Assembly: GCA_045636425.1 (NCBI GenBank)
Contig: JAZTXM010000009.1
Coordinates: forward strand, 1 to 46,515
Direction of reading: 5' to 3'
DNA length: 46,515 nt
DNA from: UMGS1883 sp045636425
GTDB lineage: Bacteria > Bacillota > Clostridia > UMGS1883
The notes under the pieces are model-generated. The model had not been told where the DNA came from and made no database searches. It was given only the letters and a program-made list of their open reading frames with translations. Shown in pieces: positions 42,623 to 46,515 of this stretch (positions are counted from its first letter, which is position 1; each line of letters opens with the position of its first letter). The position numbers were made by a program, and so were the translations under genes.

Positions 42623-42680
42623 AATCCTCCTACATACAATGGTATTAGGCGATGCCAATCAAATTGTATAAGGAGGATTT
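42623..42680 (+). promoter_or_regulatory. Hairpin that buries the ribosome site of the next gene
   Basis: AATCCTCCT (42623-42631) pairs with AGGAGGATT (42671-42679) and ATACAAT (42634-42640) with ATTGTAT (42663-42669), with a small inner stem (GGTAT/ATGCC). The right arm contains the AAGGAGG site of the gene at 42685 and is followed by TTTTTC. It may terminate the SDR operon, and would also hide the ribosome site. Confidence 0.65.
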
Positions 42681-42684
42681 TTCT

Positions 42685-43227
42685 ATGGAAGAAAAGCTTA
42701 CCGGCTCTTTCGGATGTAAGGAAAAGGTTTGTATACAGACAGATAAAATTTACGATTCCTGCAGAAGCAAGGAATGTATAGAATGTATGCGTGTGTACTT
42801 AACTGAAACAGGACAGGAAATAATCGACCGTGCAGTAGATGTGAAGTGCAGAAAAAGCGAAGTAATATGGGTATTCAGTGATGTTGAAAAAATGCCCTTT
42901 AACCGCGGTTACTATACGGTAGATCTTACTTTCTTTTTCAGGGTTTCACTTGATGTTTATACAGGCGTTTCACGCCCGGTATGCGTTGAGGGTGTTGCCA
43001 CCTACAGCAAGAAGGTTGTTCTTTTTGGCAGTGAGGGAAGTGCAAAGATATTCTCATCAAAATATAAAGAGGACAGCTTTGATCCACAGCTTTGGCAGAA
43101 AACAAATATGCCAAAGGCTGTTGTAGAAATAGGCGACTACAAAATGACACATTGTTCTGATTGTTCAAATTTTATTAGTGAGATACCGAAAAAATCAAAG
43201 GGGGCAGAGTTAAACTGCTCCCTTTGA
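42685..43227 (+). CDS. Conserved clostridial cysteine-rich protein, function unknown
   Basis: A 180-residue protein with two cysteine clusters: an N-terminal block (GCKEKVCIQTDKIYDSC then SKECIECMRVYL) and a C-terminal HCSDCSN. The middle (KSEVIWVFSDVEKMPFNRGY, YTVDLTFFFRV, then KKVVLFGSEGSAKIFSSKY) matches a type of uncharacterised protein common in spore-forming clostridia, in my recollection; no domain name is certain. No signal peptide or membrane segment. The ATG at 42685 has AAGGAGG 8 bases upstream, but this is sequestered in a hairpin. A spore-related role is possible but not shown. Confidence 0.7.
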   Translation: MEEKLTGSFGCKEKVCIQTDKIYDSCRSKECIECMRVYLTETGQEIIDRAVDVKCRKSEVIWVFSDVEKMPFNRGYYTVDLTFFFRVSLDVYTGVSRPVCVEGVATYSKKVVLFGSEGSAKIFSSKYKEDSFDPQLWQKTNMPKAVVEIGDYKMTHCSDCSNFISEIPKKSKGAELNCSL

Positions 43228-43232
43228 TTTTG
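43191..43232 (+). terminator. Terminator overlapping the end of the cysteine-rich gene
   Basis: A 17-bp stem with one G-U pair (43191-43207 with 43215-43231), 7-base loop, ending in ATTTTG. The last codons and stop (43225-43227) lie in the right arm. Confidence 0.75.
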
Positions 43233-43249
43233 TAAGCAGATGGTGAACT

Positions 43250-43405
43250 GAAAAAAAGTCCCTTATATTTTGCACACAAAAATGCCATAAAACTATATCG
43301 GAAATTTCCGATTTTAACCCGACATCAGTATTTTCCTTAATATAGCGGGTTAGAGCCTTGCTTTTGAAGAAAAAAAGTCCCGCATTCTATATTAAGGGAC
43401 TAAAA
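43250..43405. repeat. Nested inverted and direct repeats in a gene-free spacer
   Basis: Between the cysteine-rich gene and the XRE-DUF3990 gene. GAAAAAAAGTCCC occurs near 43250 and near 43368. CCTTAATATAG-CGGG (43335-43349) pairs with CCCG (43379-43382) and CTATATTAAGG (43387-43397). AGTCCC pairs locally with GGGACT, and AACCCG with CGGGTT. No gene is seen. It may be a degenerate insertion or structured RNA. Confidence 0.4.
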
Positions 43406-43475
43406 AATATATAAGAAGGGGGAATAAGAATTAGCTGAATTCCGATATCACTAATACATGAAGTCTTTTAAAATA

Positions 43476-43504
43476 TTGACAAGTAATATAACATTTGATA
43501 TAAT
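43476..43504 (+). promoter_or_regulatory. Consensus promoter of the XRE-DUF3990 gene
   Basis: TTGACA (43476-43481), 17-base spacer, TATAAT (43499-43504). Confidence 0.85.
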
Positions 43505-43527
43505 TTAAAATATAAATAATGTTATAT
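43486..43527. promoter_or_regulatory. 10-bp inverted repeat spanning the promoter (operator candidate)
   Basis: ATATAACATT (43486-43495, within the spacer) and AATGTTATAT (43518-43527, just before the ribosome site) are exact inverted copies with centres 32 bases apart, about three helical turns. The left arm is upstream of the expected transcript, so it acts as DNA. Confidence 0.55.
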
Positions 43528-43540
43528 GGGGGGTGACGCT

Positions 43541-44413
43541 ATGAAAAATATAATAAAACAGATAAGAAGTCATTTAAATATGAGTCAGAGCGAATTTGCG
43601 GATTGGATAGGTGTATCTTTTGCAACAGTCAACCGTTGGGAGAATGGTCATGCTGTCCCAAACAAGCTTGCACAAACAAAGCTTTACGAAGTTTGCAAGG
43701 AAAAGGAAATTCCACTTTACGATATGATTTTGGATAAAATAAATCAGGCTGTCGGGAATATTAATCTTGAAAAAGACAGAGTCCTGCTTTATCATGGCTC
43801 TAAGTCAGGTGTTGTTGGAGGGATTGAACCCAAAAGCCGTAAACAATGCGATTTTGGTAAAGGTTTTTATATGGGGACAGATCCCAATCAACCTCTTACT
43901 CTTATCTGTGATTATGAGGAGTCGAAATTTTACATTGTTTCTGTTTGCACAAATATGCTGAAAAGCCTGGAGATTAATACTGATATTGAGTGGGCAATGC
44001 TTGTAGCATATAACCGTGGCAAGATGGAAAAAATAAAAGATACCGACCTTTACAATAAATATCGAGATATGATGAAAGACAAGGATTTAATCATAGGCAG
44101 TATAGCAAATGACAGAATGTTTTATGTTATTGATAACTTTTTCATTGGCAATATTACTGATTTTGCTCTTGTAAACAGTCTTTCTGCCTTGAAACTTGGA
44201 AGACAGTATGTTACTGTTTCACAAAAAGGTTGTGATGCAGTTCGTATTGAATCAGAAATAACGCTTTCGTACATTGAAAGGCTTGCTATGAAGGATGTTG
44301 CAGACGAAAACAGGGCAAAGGGAATTTCTCTGGCAAATGATATTTGTAAAAAATATCGCCGTGATGGTAAATTCTTTGATGAAATACTTGATGAAGCAAA
44401 GGGGGTATTTTAA
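43541..44413 (+). CDS. XRE helix-turn-helix fused to DUF3990 (ADP-ribosyltransferase-like) domain
   Basis: A 290-residue two-domain protein. Residues 1-60 are an XRE DNA-binding domain (MSQSEFADWIG, SFATVNRWENGHAVPN). From about residue 82 the DUF3990 domain follows: LYHGSKSG (His85), DFGKGFYMGTD (Tyr110), then IGSIANDRMFYVIDNFFIG and LKLGRQYVTVS. DUF3990 proteins are generally grouped with ADP-ribosyltransferase-like folds and often occur in toxin-antitoxin-like loci; His85 and Tyr110 fit the first two active-site positions, the third is unclear. The ATG at 43541 follows a GGGGGG-type site. The partner gene starts at its stop codon (TAATG). Confidence 0.8.
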   Translation: MKNIIKQIRSHLNMSQSEFADWIGVSFATVNRWENGHAVPNKLAQTKLYEVCKEKEIPLYDMILDKINQAVGNINLEKDRVLLYHGSKSGVVGGIEPKSRKQCDFGKGFYMGTDPNQPLTLICDYEESKFYIVSVCTNMLKSLEINTDIEWAMLVAYNRGKMEKIKDTDLYNKYRDMMKDKDLIIGSIANDRMFYVIDNFFIGNITDFALVNSLSALKLGRQYVTVSQKGCDAVRIESEITLSYIERLAMKDVADENRAKGISLANDICKKYRRDGKFFDEILDEAKGVF

Positions 44414-44832
44414 TGCTTGATGAATTGCAATTAAAGCTTTGTGATATACAAGGAAGATTGTTTGAACTCTCTGCCGAAAAAGAATATGGCAGTGCACTTT
44501 TTATCAAAACTTTTATGACATCTCAGATTGCCGGCGATTTAGATTCAAAATATAATCGTATGCAGTGGGCAGGAGAGGAATACCTCCTTGATGAAATTGT
44601 TTCATCAAATAACAACATATCTTTATCAGGCGGAGAAGTTTTTTCTAAGGATGTACTGTATTGGATAGGCTATCTATACAGATATTGGCATTTTTATACA
44701 GGCGAGAAAAGCTCACTGATATATAAACAAGCTCCGGTTGAAACAATGAAAAGAAATTATATGATGTTTCACACAATGGATCCTTCGCTTGCTATCGAAG
44801 ATTTGAAAGAAATATATGCACAAAGAATATGA
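44413..44832 (+). CDS. Uncharacterised partner protein of the XRE-DUF3990 gene
   Basis: A 139-residue, mostly helical, soluble protein of no family I can name. A likely conserved core is DVLYWIGYLYRYWHFYTGEKS, followed by IYKQAPVETMKRNYMMFHTMDPSLAIEDL; the earlier part has FIKTFMTSQIAGDLDSKY. Its ATG shares the A of the upstream TAA stop and has AAAGGGGG upstream, so it is cotranscribed and coupled. By position it is the antitoxin or adaptor of the DUF3990 protein, but which gene product is toxic cannot be judged from sequence. A terminator closes the pair. Confidence 0.7.
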   Translation: MLDELQLKLCDIQGRLFELSAEKEYGSALFIKTFMTSQIAGDLDSKYNRMQWAGEEYLLDEIVSSNNNISLSGGEVFSKDVLYWIGYLYRYWHFYTGEKSSLIYKQAPVETMKRNYMMFHTMDPSLAIEDLKEIYAQRI

Positions 44833-44837
44833 CAGAA

Positions 44838-44880
44838 AACAACGGAATCTTATCTGCTTTACAGAATCCGTTGTTTTTTT
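44838..44880 (+). terminator. Terminator after the XRE-DUF3990 pair
   Basis: AACAACGGA (44838-44846) pairs with TCCGTTGTT (44867-44875), extended by a further 3 bp after a mismatch, followed by a T run to 44880. Confidence 0.8.
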
Positions 44881-44911
44881 GCCGTATAGGACTATGCGTG
44901 ATTTTATCCAT

Positions 44912-44977
44912 GAGATCCTGGTCTCCTTTCTCTGATTTTCAGGGAGGTATAGGTTTTAGGGGTAAAACTATTATACC
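44912..44977. other. Three consecutive hairpins upstream of the sigma-like gene
   Basis: GAGA-TCTC (44912-44925), CTCTGA-TCAGGG (44930-44944) and a 12-bp bulged stem GGTATA.GTTTTA / TAAAAC...TATACC (44946-44977) follow one another without a gene. None has a T run. They may be a structured 5' leader or sRNA; the strand is uncertain. Confidence 0.4.
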
Positions 44978-45045
44978 ATAAGGAGTTCAAGGTCTCAATT
45001 TTCATTTAACTTAATAAAACGACATTTTCTGTTAGGAGGAAAAAT

Positions 45046-45894
45046 ATGAAGTACAAAAGAATAGAATGGTTTGCCCCTGAATTTACAGAAAGCAAATTGA
45101 CAGTAACAATGGAGAGTAATGGTAAGCTGAGACTTAGTAACGGATTGATTGCGCAATTACCCAAGTCTGTAGAATTCGGATTTAATAAAACAACACGCAC
45201 AATGTTTATAAAAGAAACTATAAACAGCAGAGGATATTATCCAAGGAAGGTGCTGGCGGTTAAAGAATTGCCAACCGCTATAAAAGAATGTGGACTAAAG
45301 TTACCAATACGATTTCAATTTTCAAAAGATTTAGAAAATAAGTATTGGGTTGGAGATATCTTATTGGTCAAAGATATACACGGCTTTGATATTGAACAGC
45401 TTTTTGTTGCGTTTGAGCCTTTAGTCAACAGCTTAGTACATAAATTAGGCAAATCTATTCCCAAAGATGAGCGTAGATCAGTAACAGCAGAATCATTCTG
45501 TCGGGCAGCAAAAGAATATGAGAATATATATGGAAATTTACATAGATTTATTAAAATGTATATGGAGAATGATTTGATAAAAGAAAATAAATACTATGCA
45601 ATGCAAAAGAACGAGATTTCTATGGATAAGGAATTTGCTACAAAAAGAGGGGAAGGTTGTTCTTTACACGACTTCCTTTCGAGAAACAATTCTGATTATG
45701 AAGAAGTAGAAAATAAAATCATGTCTGAAACTTTTTTTAATACATTGAGTAAAACAGAAAAAATTATTTTAAAAATGTCATTGCAAAATTGCCCTATGCC
45801 TGAAATTTGTAGTAAAACGAATCTATCAATAGACGAAATAGTTGTCATTGGAGAAAAAATTGGCAGAAAGAAAAAAGCTTTTTATAATGATTAA
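45046..45894 (+). CDS. Sigma-70-like regulator with novel N-terminal domain
   Basis: A 282-residue protein. The N-terminal about 105 residues are beta-rich (ESKLTVTMESNGKLRLSNGL, PTAIKECGLKLPIRFQFS) and resemble AbrB-like or phage DNA-binding modules loosely. The second half looks like a divergent sigma factor: a region-2-like helical block (FEPLVNSLVHKLGKSI, ESFCRAAKEYENIYGNLHRFI) and a region-4-like HTH at the end (LSKTEKIILKMSLQNCPMPEICSKTNLS). The ATG has TAGGAGG upstream. Such proteins occur in integrative elements and prophages of gut Clostridia, so it may be the regulator of a mobile element. The family name is unsure. Confidence 0.6.
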   Translation: MKYKRIEWFAPEFTESKLTVTMESNGKLRLSNGLIAQLPKSVEFGFNKTTRTMFIKETINSRGYYPRKVLAVKELPTAIKECGLKLPIRFQFSKDLENKYWVGDILLVKDIHGFDIEQLFVAFEPLVNSLVHKLGKSIPKDERRSVTAESFCRAAKEYENIYGNLHRFIKMYMENDLIKENKYYAMQKNEISMDKEFATKRGEGCSLHDFLSRNNSDYEEVENKIMSETFFNTLSKTEKIILKMSLQNCPMPEICSKTNLSIDEIVVIGEKIGRKKKAFYND

Positions 45895-45957
45895 TTCCAT
45901 CAATAAGAAGCATATGGTGTCGCTTGAAAATAGGTACATATTTCTCCAGATTGCCAA

Positions 45958-45986
45958 TTGCAATAATCAGGAATTTATGCTAAAAT
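45958..45986 (+). promoter_or_regulatory. Promoter of the terminal leader transcript
   Basis: TTGCAA (45958-45963), 17-base spacer ending in TGC, TAAAAT (45981-45986): an extended -10 promoter about 290 bases upstream of the terminator at 46247-46281. Confidence 0.6.
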
Positions 45987-46044
45987 ATTTATAAAGATGT
46001 AAATATAAAGTTGCGAAATAATTTGCTAAAATAATATTTTTGTC

Positions 46045-46246
46045 CTGAACACTGGACATTAGGGACCAAAGACGAAACCTTAGTATTTATGCGGGTTTGC
46101 GGAGTTGCGGTTCACTTTTATTTGCTGTAAAAATGGCAAATAACAACTCGAATTTCGAAAGGTGGTAGGTATTTATCGTAAATATTCGCTTTTAAGCGAT
46201 GAGAACATTATGTTCTTATAAAAATTAAAAACAAGTATGTTTTTTT
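46045..46246 (+). ncRNA. Multi-hairpin leader RNA candidate
   Basis: This gene-free stretch (45895-46323 overall) contains successive stems: GTCC/GGAC near 46050-46065, TTATTTGC/GCAAATAA (46118-46143), TCGAA/TTCGA near 46148-46158, TATTTA/TAAATA (46170-46184), TCGCTT/AAGCGA (46186-46199) and AGAACAT/ATGTTCT (46202-46216), ending in an intrinsic terminator. No known RNA family is recognised. It resembles a cis-acting leader or a stand-alone sRNA. Confidence 0.5.
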
Positions 46247-46281
46247 GGCAGACTATAGAAATCTATAGTCTGCCATTTTTT
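46247..46281 (+). terminator. Terminator at the end of the leader RNA
   Basis: Perfect 13-bp stem (46247-46259 with 46262-46274), AA loop, then ATTTTTT; placed 42 bases ahead of the terminal CDS, so it could be an attenuator for it. A T run also precedes the stem. Confidence 0.82.
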
Positions 46282-46323
46282 GTATAATTCATTAAAAAAA
46301 TTTAAAAATTGGAGGATTAAAAA

Positions 46324-46515
46324 ATGGTTGAATATTTTGTAACAAAAGGAAAATTGGTAGTAAGAAACGGAGCACCACTTGTAGTGTTAGATGGAGAAGA
46401 AAAAACTCTTTCACAGGTAGAGTTCATTTTATGGACGAGCCTGCACTGGAATGTTTTAAATAAGGAAACTCTTAAAGCGGAGTTTGACAGAAGAATGAGA
46501 AAATACAATCTGAGC
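46324..46515 (+). CDS. Uncharacterised protein, truncated by window end
   Basis: The first 64 residues of a gene that runs off the window. The ATG has GGAGG 8 bases upstream. The visible part has two short strands (YFVTKGKLVVRNGAPLVVLD), then GEEKTLSQVEFILWTSLHW and a helix with basic residues. Similar short proteins occur in integrative elements of gut Clostridia, as far as I recall, but I cannot name a family. The leader terminator directly upstream suggests attenuated expression. Confidence 0.6.
   Translation, partial: MVEYFVTKGKLVVRNGAPLVVLDGEEKTLSQVEFILWTSLHWNVLNKETLKAEFDRRMRKYNLS

Noticed and set aside
44946..44977. GTTTTA...TAAAAC palindrome as a CRISPR repeat
   Set aside because: Only one copy exists, with no spacers and no cas gene; it reads better as a hairpin.

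Overview
The window looks like a chromosomal segment from an endospore-forming Clostridia (Bacillota) of the anaerobic gut type. Evidence: spoIIR, a secG-rnr-smpB-ssrA block, the asp23/yloV/recG trio, meso-diaminopimelate dehydrogenase, an SLH-domain secreted peptidase, near-consensus sigma-A promoters (TTGACA-N17-TATAAT) and strong AGGAGG ribosome binding sites. No rRNA, tRNA or CRISPR array was found; the only clear RNA gene is tmRNA.

Layout. 1-3.7 kb (+): a YwaF-type membrane protein, a GH13 alpha-glucosidase, a 54-residue protein and ddh. 3.7-8.1 kb (-): a TVP38 membrane protein, then ssrA, smpB, rnr and secG (trans-translation, RNA quality control, secretion). 8.3-10.6 kb (+): a secreted SLH-M13 metallopeptidase. 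10.6-12.9 kb (-): an ABC exporter and a DUF1836 regulator whose gene looks leaderless. 13.1-15.7 kb (+): an alcohol/aldehyde dehydrogenase pair. 15.7-17.6 kb (-): an XRE regulator-pssA-psd operon for phosphatidylethanolamine. 17.9-18.8 kb (+): an EamA transporter. 18.9-21.4 kb (-): a large GH106-like protein. 21.6-23.9 kb (+): Ldh-family dehydrogenase and malic enzyme behind a terminator-like leader. 24-32.9 kb (-): recG, yloV, asp23, a YhaN/YhaO-like ATPase-nuclease pair, trmB, spoIIR and ispE. 33-43.2 kb (+): nfo, lepA, hemW, recX, rimO, pgsA, a MITE-like insertion, alr, radA, an SDR gene and a cysteine-rich clostridial protein.

From about 43.2 kb to the end the sequence becomes visibly more AT-rich and the genes become accessory: an XRE domain fused to a DUF3990 (ADP-ribosyltransferase-like) domain with a partner gene, a sigma-like protein with an unusual N-terminal domain, two multi-hairpin intergenic regions and a truncated gene of mobile-element type. 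This is the best place to look for an undescribed system: a self-regulated toxin-antitoxin-like pair beside a sigma-like regulator and RNA leaders.

A recurring architectural theme is that each of the five convergent gene pairs shares one long, nearly perfect inverted repeat (15-27 bp arms) acting as a bidirectional terminator, in four cases containing a stop codon. Palindromes of the same style also occur in 5' regions (12402-12439, 13014-13056, 21487-21506), where they are more likely regulatory.
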